A stretch of DNA of 64,000 nucleotides from Aquipuribacter nitratireducens (lineage in GTDB: Bacteria; Actinomycetota; Actinomycetes; Actinomycetales; JBBAYJ01). Below are positions 38,924 through 47,050 of the stretch, in pieces. The position numbers and the translations under genes are program-made. The DNA is taken from assembly GCF_037860835.1 (NCBI RefSeq), contig NZ_JBBEOG010000003.1, positions 62,001 to 126,000 of the forward strand, in the 5' to 3' direction. The notes beneath the pieces are model-generated. The model saw only the letters and a list, made by a program, of their open reading frames with translations. It did not search any database and was not told the DNA's origin. Within the stretch, counting starts at the first letter, position 1. Every line of letters starts with the position of its first letter.

Positions 38924-40282
38924 TCAGCCGACCCGCTCGCGACGCCCGAGCAGCCCCGAGGGCTTGACGAGCAGGATGATGATGAGGACGGCGAGGGCCC
39001 CGACGTTCTTCAGCTCCGGCGGGATCACGAGGGTGCTCACCTCGATGAGCAGGCCCACGACGACCGCGCCGAGCATCGCGCCGAACGCCGTCCCGAGGCC
39101 GCCGAGGACGACGGCGGCGAAGATCAGCAGCAGGATCTGGAAGCCGAGCTGGAAGTCCATGCCCTGCGTGAGGCCGAAGAAGATGCCGGACAGGGCGGCC
39201 AACGACGTCCCGACGATCCACACGACGCGGATGACGTTGTCGACGTCGATGCCGCTCGCAGCCGCGAGCGCCGGGTTGTCGCTGACAGCGCGCGTCGCCT
39301 TGCCGATGCGCGTGTAGAGCAACGCGAGCGCGAACGCGATGAGGACGACGACGGAGATCCCCATGACGATGAGGTGCGCGGGCGGGATCCGGATCGAGCC
39401 GATCTCGATCGGCCCCTGCGCGGTGAAGTCCCGGTAGAAGACCGTCTGCCCGCCGAAGAGGTAGAGGAAGCCGTAGCGCATGAAGAAGCTGAGGCCGATC
39501 GAGAAGATCATCATCGCGATGAGCCCGATCTGCTTGCGCCGCAGCTGCCGCCAGATCGCGGTGTCCTGGAACCAGCCGAACGCCGCCGACAGCACGAGCA
39601 CGATGGGGATCGCGAGGAGCAGCGGGACCCCGCCGATGACGTGCACGGCGTACGTCACGAGCGCGCCGAACGTCACGAGCTCGCCGTGGGCGAAGTTCGT
39701 GAGGCCCGTCGTGCCGAAGACGAGCGACAGCCCGATCGCGGCGAGCGCGAGGATGAGGCCGAACCGCAGGCCCGACGCGACGAGCTGCGGCGTGCGCTGC
39801 CACGGGATGTCGGCGAAGAACCCGGTCGCGGCCGCGACGCCTCCGTCGCCCTCGCCGGCCCCGGCGACGAGCCGGAAGGCGACCGTCCGCGGCGTGCCGG
39901 GGTCGACGCGGGTCGTGAAGGGGTTCTGCTCGACGCCGAGGTCCTCGCCCTCGAAGGCGGACAGGTCGAGCTCGATCTCGTACTCGCCGGGGTCCGGGAC
40001 CGGGATGCTCGCGAGGCCGCCGTCGTCGGTCTCCGCCTCGCCGACGACCTCCCCGTCCTGACGGACGGTGACGGGGACGCCAGGAACGTCCTCGCGGGTC
40101 TCGTCGATGCGGACGCGGACGTTGATGAGCTCGCCCTCGCCTCCCTCGTCGGTGCCGCCGGCGAGCACCGCCGCGGTCGGTGGTCCGGCGGTCGCGGGCG
40201 GTCCCGCCGCGTGAGCGGCGGCCGCCGGCCCGGCGGCGGTCATGGCCAGGATCAACCCGGCGAGCGCGAGGAGTCGGCGCAC
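38924..40282 (-). CDS. livH: LivH permease fused to an N-terminal secreted beta-sandwich domain
   Basis: 452 residues, about 160 longer than ordinary LivH. The start is GTG 40282 with GGAGG 8 bases upstream. Residues 1-27 look like a signal peptide (MRRLLALAGLILAMTAAGPA). Residues about 52-140 form a repeat-free Ig/carboxypeptidase-regulatory-like domain (VPVTVRQDGEVVGEAETDDG, then IPVPDPGEYEIELDLSAFEG). The permease begins near 167 and has the LivH hallmarks GLSLVFGTTGLTNFAHGELV and NPALAAASGIDV. The extra domain would face outside the membrane and might contact LivJ or the wall. It is first in the livHMGF operon. Confidence 0.9.
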   Translation of the reverse strand: MRRLLALAGLILAMTAAGPAAAAHAAGPPATAGPPTAAVLAGGTDEGGEGELINVRVRIDETREDVPGVPVTVRQDGEVVGEAETDDGGLASIPVPDPGEYEIELDLSAFEGEDLGVEQNPFTTRVDPGTPRTVAFRLVAGAGEGDGGVAAATGFFADIPWQRTPQLVASGLRFGLILALAAIGLSLVFGTTGLTNFAHGELVTFGALVTYAVHVIGGVPLLLAIPIVLVLSAAFGWFQDTAIWRQLRRKQIGLIAMMIFSIGLSFFMRYGFLYLFGGQTVFYRDFTAQGPIEIGSIRIPPAHLIVMGISVVVLIAFALALLYTRIGKATRAVSDNPALAAASGIDVDNVIRVVWIVGTSLAALSGIFFGLTQGMDFQLGFQILLLIFAAVVLGGLGTAFGAMLGAVVVGLLIEVSTLVIPPELKNVGALAVLIIILLVKPSGLLGRRERVG

Positions 40283-40358
40283 CCTTGGTCCTCCGTTGGT
40301 CAGGCAGGGTGGAACGGCAGGGGTCCACCCACCGGTTCGCGGCGGGCGGTGTCGCCGG

Positions 40359-40364
40359 ACTCTA
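40359..40364 (-). promoter_or_regulatory. -10 box of the livHMGF operon
   Basis: TAGAGT on the minus strand, giving a start near 40352 and a leader of about 70 bases with a good Shine-Dalgarno. No clear -35. Confidence 0.5.
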
Positions 40365-40402
40365 GCCACACTCGGTGCCCGAGGGGACCCCGCCGGGCCC
40401 AA

Positions 40403-40422
40403 ACGTCACCGGAAAGTGACGT
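40403..40422. promoter_or_regulatory. GlnR-like palindrome upstream of livHMGF
   Basis: ACGTCAC-CGGAAA-GTGACGT, a perfect 7-bp inverted repeat. It reads GTCAC-N6-GTGAC on both strands, satisfying the AC-n9-AC core of GlnR sites. It lies about 50-70 bases upstream of the predicted livH start. It is also 25 bases beyond the DUF554 stop, so a terminator role is possible. Confidence 0.45.
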
Positions 40423-40446
40423 GCGCGGAACACTCGACGCGTCCGG

Positions 40447-41223
40447 TCACCCGAGGACCGAACGGACGACGGCGACGATCACGGGCGCGACGACGAGCGC
40501 GGGCAGCAGGTCGCCGACCGGCACGTCACGGACGCGGAGCAGCCGCAGCCCCACCCCCAGCAGGAGCAGCCCGCCCGTGGCGGACAGCGCCGCCACCTGC
40601 GCGGCGTCGAGCAGGTCCCCCAGCAGCGCCCCCACGACGGTGAGCGAGCCCTGGACGACGGCGACGGACATGGCGCTCAGCAGCACGCCGGAGCCCAGCG
40701 CCGAGGCGAACGCGGCCGCGGCGACGCCGTCGAGCAGCGACTTCACCGCGAGCTCGTCGATGCCGCGGCCGAGCCCGTCGTTGACGGCGCCGAGCACGGT
40801 GAGCGGACCGACGCAGAACACCAGCGACGCCGTCACGAAACCCTCGACGAAGCGGTGCTCGCCCGGCTCGTCCTCGCGGGGGCGCCGGTGCCCGGGCCCG
40901 GCGCGCAGCAGCAGGGCGCGCAGGTGGTGACCGACCCGCTCCAGGCGCGCCTCGATCCGCAGCAGGCCGCCGAGGACGGCACCGAGGAGCGCGGCGCCGA
41001 TGACGACGAGCGCTGCACCCGCCCCGACCGCGTCGGCGAGGGCGGGATCGTGGACGTCGAGGACCGACAGCACGGCGATGGCGAGGGTGCCGAGGCCGAG
41101 GGCGTCCATGGCGACCTCGCGGACGCGGTCCGGCAGGCGCGCGCCCAGGAGGAGGCCGACCGAGCCGCCGACGAGGACGGTGAGGACGTTGAGGACCGTG
41201 CCGGCGCCGACGAAGAGCGTCAC
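40447..41223 (-). CDS. DUF554 membrane protein (YdfK/YqgA-like)
   Basis: 258 residues with about seven hydrophobic helices. DUF554 features: GAGTVLNVLTVLVGGSVGLL at the N-terminus, FVTASLVFCVGPLTVLGAVNDG, ELAVKSLLDGVAAAAFASALG and the Gly-rich C-terminus. A His/Arg-rich cytoplasmic loop (about 98-125) breaks the helices. The function is unknown; a transport role has been suggested from topology. The GTG start overlaps the stop of the thioesterase gene by 4 bases. Confidence 0.9.
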   Translation of the reverse strand: MTLFVGAGTVLNVLTVLVGGSVGLLLGARLPDRVREVAMDALGLGTLAIAVLSVLDVHDPALADAVGAGAALVVIGAALLGAVLGGLLRIEARLERVGHHLRALLLRAGPGHRRPREDEPGEHRFVEGFVTASLVFCVGPLTVLGAVNDGLGRGIDELAVKSLLDGVAAAAFASALGSGVLLSAMSVAVVQGSLTVVGALLGDLLDAAQVAALSATGGLLLLGVGLRLLRVRDVPVGDLLPALVVAPVIVAVVRSVLG

Positions 41224-41693
41224 CCGGCCGAGCCGCCCGAGCCGCCGCCCGAGGCGCCGGGCACCACGTCACGGAGCAGGCACGTGATGCGGGCCGTGCA
41301 CAGGCGCCGTCCCGCGTCGTCGGTGACGACGACCTCGTAGCTCGCGAGCGTCCGCCCGAGCGAGACCGCGGTCGCGGTGCCGGTGACGCGCCCGGCGCGG
41401 GCGCCCCGGTGGTGGGTCGCGTTGATGTCGACGCCGACCGCGACCCGCCCCTCACCGGCCGCGAGCATGGCCCCGAACGACCCGAGCGTCTCCGCGAGCG
41501 CGACGCTCGCGCCGCCGTGCAGCAGGCCGTACGGCTGGGTGTTGCCCGCGACGGGCATCGTCGCCACGAGCCGCTCCGCGGACACCTCGACGAACTCGAT
41601 GCCGAGGCGCTCGATGAGCGTGCCCGGCACCGAGTCGAGGACCAGCCGCATCGCCTCGTCCGCCCCCGTCCGGGCGGTCCCGTCGTGTGTCAC
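41220..41693 (-). CDS. PaaI-type hotdog-fold thioesterase
   Basis: 157 residues. The hotdog domain spans about 25-145: LGIEFVEVSAERLVATMPVAG, then the catalytic-loop pattern NTQPYGLLHGGASVALAETLGS, and VGVDINATHHRGARAG. Such enzymes hydrolyse aromatic or other acyl-CoAs; the substrate is not predictable. A Gly/Ser-rich tail follows. GTG 41693 lies 6 bases from a TAGAGT box. The gene is divergent from polA with 23 bases between the starts, and it is co-transcribed with DUF554. Confidence 0.9.
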   Translation of the reverse strand: MTHDGTARTGADEAMRLVLDSVPGTLIERLGIEFVEVSAERLVATMPVAGNTQPYGLLHGGASVALAETLGSFGAMLAAGEGRVAVGVDINATHHRGARAGRVTGTATAVSLGRTLASYEVVVTDDAGRRLCTARITCLLRDVVPGASGGGSGGSAG

Positions 41694-41699
41694 ACCGGG

Positions 41700-41709
41700 A
41701 CTCTAGGGT
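41700..41709. promoter_or_regulatory. Overlapping divergent leaderless -10 boxes (thioesterase / polA)
   Basis: ACTCTAGGGT holds TAGAGT on the minus strand (41700-41705), 6 bases from the thioesterase GTG, and TAGGGT on the plus strand (41704-41709), 7 bases from the polA GTG at 41717. The boxes share two base pairs. RNA polymerase could not occupy both at once. Confidence 0.6.
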
Positions 41710-41716
41710 GGCGCGG

Positions 41717-44488
41717 GTGGGACGCCTCATGCTCGTCGACGGTCACTCGCTCGCGTACCGGGCCTTCTACGCGCTCCCCGCCGAGAACTTCTCCACCAGC
41801 ACCGGCCAGACCACGAACGCCGTCTACGGCTTCACGTCGATGCTCATCAACGTGCTCCGCGACGAGCAGCCGACCCACCTCGCCGTCGCCTTCGACCTCG
41901 GCCGCCAGACCTTCCGCACCGAGGAGTACGCGGAGTACAAGGCGAACCGCGCGACGACACCGACGGAGTTCTCCGGGCAGGTGCCGCTCATCCGCGAGGT
42001 GCTCGACGCGATGGGCGTCCCGCAGGTGACGGCGGAGGGCTACGAGGCCGACGACGTCATCTGCACCCTCACCCGCCGGGCGCGCGAGGCGGGCCACGAC
42101 GTCCTCGTCGTCACCGGCGACCGCGACAGCTTCCAGCTCGTCGACGACCACGTCACCGTGCTGTACCCCGTCCGCGGCGTCTCCGAGCTGTCGCGGATGG
42201 ACCCGGCCGCGGTCGAGGCCCGCTACGGCGTGCCGCCCGGGCTGTACCCGGACCTCGCGGCCCTCGTCGGCGAGGACAGCGACAACCTGCCCGGCGTGCC
42301 GGGTGTCGGTCCCAAGACCGCGGCGAAGTGGCTGCTCGCACACGGCGGTCTCGCCGGGGTCATCGGCGCAGCGGGCGACATCAAGGGAAAGGCGGGGGAG
42401 AACCTGCGGACCCACCTGCACGACGTCGAGCGCAACCGCCGGCTCAACCGCCTCGTCGGCGACCTCGACCTCCCGCTCGGCCCAGCCGACCTCGAGCGCC
42501 GACCGTGGGACCGCGACGCCATCCACACCGTCTTCGACGGCCTGGAGTTCCGCGTGCTGCGCGAGCGGCTCTTCGCGACGTTCGACAACGACGAGCCGGA
42601 GGCGACCGGCGGGTTCGCCGTCGAGGTCCGACGCCTCGACGACGCCGCCGCCCGCGCGTGGTGGGACGCGCTGCCGACGAGTGCCCGGCTCGGCGCGGAG
42701 GTCGTCCTCGACGACACCGCCGACACGGGCACCGGACCGGGTGACGGCGTGGTCGAGGCCGTCGCGCTCGCGGCGTCCCCCGCGGCGGGCGAGTCGGTGA
42801 GCGAGGTCGTCACGGTCCCGCCCGGCACGCTCCTGGACCTCGCGCGCGGCGGCGGTCCCGGTCTCGTCCTGCACGACGCGAAGCCGCAGCTCCACCTGCT
42901 CGCGGGTCGACCGCCGTCGTCGAGCACCGCCTCGCTGCCCGAGGGCCTCGTCGTCAGCGACACCGCCCTCGCCGCGTACCTGTGCCGGCCCGACCAGCGC
43001 TCCTACGACCTCGCCGACCTGTCGGTGCGGCACCTCGGGCGCACGCTCGTCGAGGGCGAGGAGGTCGAGGGCGGTGCACCGGTCGAGGACCAGCTCGGTC
43101 TCGACCTCGACGGGGGGAGCGGCGGCGGCGACGACCCCTCGGCGCTCCTCGAGGCGGCCCGCCAGGTCCGGGCGGTCCGGGCCGGCATCCGGGCGGCGGC
43201 CGTCGCCGAGCTCGACGCCGTGCTCCGCGCCGAGCTCGAGGAGCGGGAGGGTTCCGCCCTGCTCCGCGACCTCGAGCTGCCGCTCCTGCGGGTGCTCGCG
43301 CGGATGGAGGACGCCGGCATCGCCGTCGACGTCGAGCAGCTCCAGCAGCTGCGGGAGCACTACGACGTGCGGGTGTCCGAGGCGGCCCGGCTGGCGTGGG
43401 CCGAGGTGGGGGAGGAGATCAACCTCGGCTCGCCGAAGCAGCTGCAGCGGGTGCTCTTCGAGCAGCTCGCCATGCCGAAGACGAAGCGCACCAAGACGGG
43501 CTACACGACGGACGCCGAGGCCCTGCAGGACCTCTACGAGCGCACCGAGCACCCGTTCCTGCTCCACCTGCTCGAGCACCGCGACGCCATCCGCCTGCGG
43601 CAGACGGTCGAGGGCCTGCTCGCGACGGTCGGTCCGGACCGGCGGATCCGCACGACCTTCCAGCAGACGATCGCCGCGACCGGGCGGCTGTCCTCGACCG
43701 ACCCGAACCTGCAGAACATCCCGATCCGGACCGAGGAGGGCCGGCGCATCCGGGCCGCCTTCGTCGTCGGTCGGGACTCCGCCGGTGACATGGGCTGCCT
43801 CATGTCGGCGGACTACTCCCAGGTCGAGATGCGGATCATGGCGCACCTGTCGGGAGACGCCGGGCTCATCGAGGCGTTCCGCTCCGGGGAGGACCTCCAC
43901 CGCTTCGTCGGCTCGCGGGTGTTCGAGGTCGAACCGGCCGCGGTGACGCCGGAGATGCGGGCCAAGGTCAAGGCGATGTCGTACGGGCTCGCGTACGGGC
44001 TCAGCGCCTTCGGGCTGTCCCGCCAGCTCCGGACGCCCGTCGAGGAGTCCCGCGCGCTCATGGACGAGTACTTCGAGCGCTTCGGCGGCGTGCGCGACTA
44101 CCTGCGTGGGGTCGTCGACCAGGCCCGGCGGGACGGCTGGACCGCGACCATCCTCGGTCGCCGCCGCTACCTGCCGGACCTCACGAGCGACAACCGCCAG
44201 CGGCGCGAGGCCGCGGAGCGGATGGCGCTCAACGCCCCGATCCAGGGCTCGGCCGCCGACCTCGTCAAGGTCGCCATGCTCGGCGTACAGGCCGGTCTCG
44301 ACGCCGCCGGCGCCCGCTCACGGATGCTGCTGCAGGTCCACGACGAGCTCGTCCTCGAGGTGGCCCCGGACGAGCTCGACGACGTCCGGGAGCTCGTCGT
44401 GCGGGAGATGGCCGGTGCGGCCGACCTCGCCGTTCCGCTCGACGTGTCGGTGGGGGTCGGGCGGTCCTGGTTCGACGCCGCGCACTAG
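41717..44488 (+). CDS. polA: DNA polymerase I
   Basis: 923 residues: a 5'-nuclease domain (about 1-300; LMLVDGHSLAYRAFYAL, EADDVICTL, VGEDSDNLPGVPGVGPKT), a 3'-exonuclease-like domain, and the polymerase (from about 540; SADYSQVEMR, VHDELVLEV). The DxE exonuclease residues are not recognisable, so proofreading is probably absent, as in other actinobacteria. In the O helix, KAMSYGLAYG places Tyr756 where E. coli has Phe762. GTG 41717 fits the leaderless promoter; an in-frame GTG at 41708 overlaps the -10 box. The stop shares CTAG with the convergent methyltransferase stop. Confidence 0.96.
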   Translation: MGRLMLVDGHSLAYRAFYALPAENFSTSTGQTTNAVYGFTSMLINVLRDEQPTHLAVAFDLGRQTFRTEEYAEYKANRATTPTEFSGQVPLIREVLDAMGVPQVTAEGYEADDVICTLTRRAREAGHDVLVVTGDRDSFQLVDDHVTVLYPVRGVSELSRMDPAAVEARYGVPPGLYPDLAALVGEDSDNLPGVPGVGPKTAAKWLLAHGGLAGVIGAAGDIKGKAGENLRTHLHDVERNRRLNRLVGDLDLPLGPADLERRPWDRDAIHTVFDGLEFRVLRERLFATFDNDEPEATGGFAVEVRRLDDAAARAWWDALPTSARLGAEVVLDDTADTGTGPGDGVVEAVALAASPAAGESVSEVVTVPPGTLLDLARGGGPGLVLHDAKPQLHLLAGRPPSSSTASLPEGLVVSDTALAAYLCRPDQRSYDLADLSVRHLGRTLVEGEEVEGGAPVEDQLGLDLDGGSGGGDDPSALLEAARQVRAVRAGIRAAAVAELDAVLRAELEEREGSALLRDLELPLLRVLARMEDAGIAVDVEQLQQLREHYDVRVSEAARLAWAEVGEEINLGSPKQLQRVLFEQLAMPKTKRTKTGYTTDAEALQDLYERTEHPFLLHLLEHRDAIRLRQTVEGLLATVGPDRRIRTTFQQTIAATGRLSSTDPNLQNIPIRTEEGRRIRAAFVVGRDSAGDMGCLMSADYSQVEMRIMAHLSGDAGLIEAFRSGEDLHRFVGSRVFEVEPAAVTPEMRAKVKAMSYGLAYGLSAFGLSRQLRTPVEESRALMDEYFERFGGVRDYLRGVVDQARRDGWTATILGRRRYLPDLTSDNRQRREAAERMALNAPIQGSAADLVKVAMLGVQAGLDAAGARSRMLLQVHDELVLEVAPDELDDVRELVVREMAGAADLAVPLDVSVGVGRSWFDAAH

Positions 44489-45336
44489 CCGCCGTCAGGG
44501 CAGGAAATGACGAGCACGAGGGTGCCGGGCACGTACCGCCCGCGCAGCGGTGACCAGCCGCCCCACGTGTCCTCGAGGTCCTCCGGCCACTCCGGCTCGA
44601 CGAGGTCGTCCAGCCGGAGCCCCGCCCCCCGCACGAGCCGTACCCAGTCGCCCACGGTGCGGTGGTACTCGGCGTATACCACCGACCCCGTCCGGTCCCG
44701 CTCGACGTACGGGCGCCGGTCGAAGTACGGCAGCGACACCCGGAGCCCCTCCCAGCCCGGGTCGTCCGGCAGCGCCCACCGGAACGGGTGGGTGACGCTC
44801 GCGACGAACCGGCCGCCGGGTCGGAGCACCCGTGTGACCTCGCGGAGCACGGCGCCCGCGTCGGCGACGAACGGCAGCGCCCCGTACGCGGAGAACGCGA
44901 GGTCGACGCTGTCGGCGGCGAACGGCAGCCGGCTCGCGTCGGCCTGCACGGCGGGGACACCGGGACCGCGCCGGCGGAGCATGCCCGCCGACAGGTCGAG
45001 GGCGACCGGCTCGCCGCCCTGCTCCTGCACCCACCGGCTCCCCTGAGCGGCGCCCGCGCCGACCTCGAGCACCCGGCGGCCCGCCAGCGCTCCCGGCGGC
45101 CCGAGGAGCCGGGCGTCGGCCTCGTCCAGCCCTTCCGGGCCCCAGACGAGCCGGCCGGGCAGGTCGGCGGGAGCCGTCCCCGCCCGCGCCGTGGCCGCGG
45201 CGCCGCGCAGCCCCGCCAGGAACGGGGCGTGCTCGGCCTGGTACGCGGCGGCCTCGCGGTCCCACCAGGACCGATTCGCACGCACGGCCTCCTCCGCCGG
45301 CCCCCCGTCGCCCATGCCCGCCGTCGTGTCCGCCAC
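44485..45336 (-). CDS. Class I SAM-dependent methyltransferase
   Basis: 283 residues. The Rossmann core shows motif I VLEVGAGAAQGSRWVQEQGG, motif II with Asp in ALDLSAGML, VQADASRLPFAADSVDLAFS and LREVTRVLRPGGRFVASVTH. The N-terminus has the SWWDREAAAYQAEH pattern of actinobacterial class I enzymes. The substrate is unknown. Its stop codon and that of polA both lie in the tetranucleotide CTAG at 44485-44488. It is divergent from rpsA. Confidence 0.9.
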   Translation of the reverse strand: MADTTAGMGDGGPAEEAVRANRSWWDREAAAYQAEHAPFLAGLRGAAATARAGTAPADLPGRLVWGPEGLDEADARLLGPPGALAGRRVLEVGAGAAQGSRWVQEQGGEPVALDLSAGMLRRRGPGVPAVQADASRLPFAADSVDLAFSAYGALPFVADAGAVLREVTRVLRPGGRFVASVTHPFRWALPDDPGWEGLRVSLPYFDRRPYVERDRTGSVVYAEYHRTVGDWVRLVRGAGLRLDDLVEPEWPEDLEDTWGGWSPLRGRYVPGTLVLVISCPDGG

Positions 45337-45404
45337 CCGGCGAGCGTGTCACGACCCGACCGTGGGCAGGCCCAGCCGACGAAATGCCCGTCCCACCAGC
45401 CGCG

Positions 45405-45434
45405 TTGACCCTGCGTCACCGCCGTCGATACCCT
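45405..45434 (+). promoter_or_regulatory. Promoter of rpsA
   Basis: TTGACC (45405-45410), an 18-base spacer and TACCCT (45429-45434). The start near 45441 leaves a leader of about 60 bases. A short GGAG at 45485-45488 is about 11 bases from the ATG. Confidence 0.75.
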
Positions 45435-45499
45435 TTCGGCGCGCACGCCCGTGTGCGACCTGACCCCAGGTCATCAACCTATCCGGAGCCCACTACTTC

Positions 45500-46978
45500 A
45501 TGACCACCCACACGACCGAGCCCGCGAGCACCCGTACGTCCGTCGCGAGCGTCGCCGTCAACGACATCGGCAGCTCGGAGGACTTCCTCGCAGCGGTCGA
45601 CGAGACCATCAAGTACTTCGGGGACGGCGACCTCGTCTCCGGCACCATCGTCAAGGTCGACCGTGACGAGGTCCTCCTCGACATCGGCTACAAGACCGAG
45701 GGTGTCATCCCCTCCCGCGAGCTGTCGATCAAGCACGACGTCGACCCCAACGAGGTCGTCACCGTCGGCGACGAGGTCGAGGCCCTGGTCCTCCAGAAGG
45801 AGGACAAGGAGGGTCGGCTCATCCTGTCGAAGAAGCGCGCCCAGTACGAGCGCGCCTGGGGCAAGATCGAGCAGATCAAGGAGGAGGACGGCGTCGTCTC
45901 CGGCACCGTCATCGAGGTCGTCAAGGGTGGGCTCATCCTCGACATCGGCCTGCGTGGCTTCCTCCCCGCCTCCCTCGTGGAGATGCGCCGCGTCCGCGAC
46001 CTCCAGCCGTACGTCGGCAAGGAGCTCGAGGCCAAGATCATCGAGCTGGACAAGAACCGCAACAACGTCGTGCTGTCCCGCCGGGCCTGGCTCGAGCAGA
46101 CCCAGTCCGAGGTCCGCACCTCGTTCCTCAAGCAGCTCGCCCGCGGCCAGATCCGCACGGGTGTCGTCTCCTCGACCGTCAACTTCGGCGCCTTCGTCGA
46201 CCTCGGTGGCGTCGACGGCCTCGTCCACGTCTCCGAGCTGTCGTGGAAGCACATCGACCACCCGACCGAGGTCGTCGAGATCGGCCAGGAGGTCACGGTC
46301 GAGGTCCTCGACATCGACATGGAGCGCGAGCGGGTCTCGCTGTCGCTGAAGGCGACGCAGGAGGACCCGTGGCAGCACTTCGCCCGCACCCACGGTCTCG
46401 GCCAGGTCGTGCCGGGCAAGGTCACGAAGCTCGTGCCCTTCGGCGCGTTCGTCCGCGTCGAGGACGGCATCGAGGGCCTCGTCCACATCTCCGAGCTCGC
46501 CGAGCGCCACGTCGAGATCCCGGAGCAGGTCGTCCAGGTCGGTGACGACATCTTCGTCAAGGTCATCGACGTCGACCTCGAGCGCCGCCGGATCTCGCTG
46601 TCGCTCAAGCAGGCCAACGACTCCTCCGTCGCGGACGCGGTCGAGGAGTTCGACCCGACGCTGTACGGCATGGCCGCGGAGTACGACGAGCAGGGCAACT
46701 ACAAGTACCCCGAGGGCTTCGACCCCGAGACGGGCGAGTGGCTGCCGGGCTACGAGACCCAGCAGGCGGAGTGGGAGAAGCAGTACGCCGAGGCGCAGAA
46801 GCGCTGGGAGGCCCACAAGGAGCAGGTCGAGTCCGCGCAGAAGGCCGAGCTCGAGGCCGGCGCGGCGACGTCGGTCAGCAGCTCCTCCTACGGCTCCGAG
46901 GAGGACACCAGCGGCGGCGGCACCCTCGCCTCCGACGAGGCCCTCGCCGCGCTGCGGGAGAAGCTCACCGGCCGCTGA
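45500..46978 (+). CDS. rpsA: Ribosomal protein S1
   Basis: 492 residues. S1 binds mRNA on the 30S subunit. Four S1/OB domains lie at about 45-113, 131-198, 219-287 and 304-372, with the repeated elements GDLVSGTIVKVDRDEVLLDI, VVSGTVIEVVKGGLILDI, IRTGVVSSTVNFGAFVDL and VVPGKVTKLVPFGAFVRV. The C-terminal tail (about 395-492) is acidic, coiled and Ser-rich, as in other actinobacteria. Codon use is markedly biased to GAG/CTC/GTC, as expected of a highly expressed gene. Confidence 0.97.
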   Translation: MTTHTTEPASTRTSVASVAVNDIGSSEDFLAAVDETIKYFGDGDLVSGTIVKVDRDEVLLDIGYKTEGVIPSRELSIKHDVDPNEVVTVGDEVEALVLQKEDKEGRLILSKKRAQYERAWGKIEQIKEEDGVVSGTVIEVVKGGLILDIGLRGFLPASLVEMRRVRDLQPYVGKELEAKIIELDKNRNNVVLSRRAWLEQTQSEVRTSFLKQLARGQIRTGVVSSTVNFGAFVDLGGVDGLVHVSELSWKHIDHPTEVVEIGQEVTVEVLDIDMERERVSLSLKATQEDPWQHFARTHGLGQVVPGKVTKLVPFGAFVRVEDGIEGLVHISELAERHVEIPEQVVQVGDDIFVKVIDVDLERRRISLSLKQANDSSVADAVEEFDPTLYGMAAEYDEQGNYKYPEGFDPETGEWLPGYETQQAEWEKQYAEAQKRWEAHKEQVESAQKAELEAGAATSVSSSSYGSEEDTSGGGTLASDEALAALREKLTGR

Positions 46979-46995
46979 GGCCCTTCGCACCACCC

Positions 46996-47028
46996 GACGG
47001 CCCGTCCCCGCGCAGGGGGCGGGCCGTC
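46996..47028 (+). terminator. Terminator hairpin after rpsA
   Basis: GACGGCCCGTCCCC and GGGGGCGGGCCGTC form a near-perfect 14-bp stem with one mismatched or G-T position and a 5-base loop, 17 bases after the rpsA stop. Confidence 0.75.
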
Positions 47029-47050
47029 GTCGTGCTGGCACGATGTCCTC

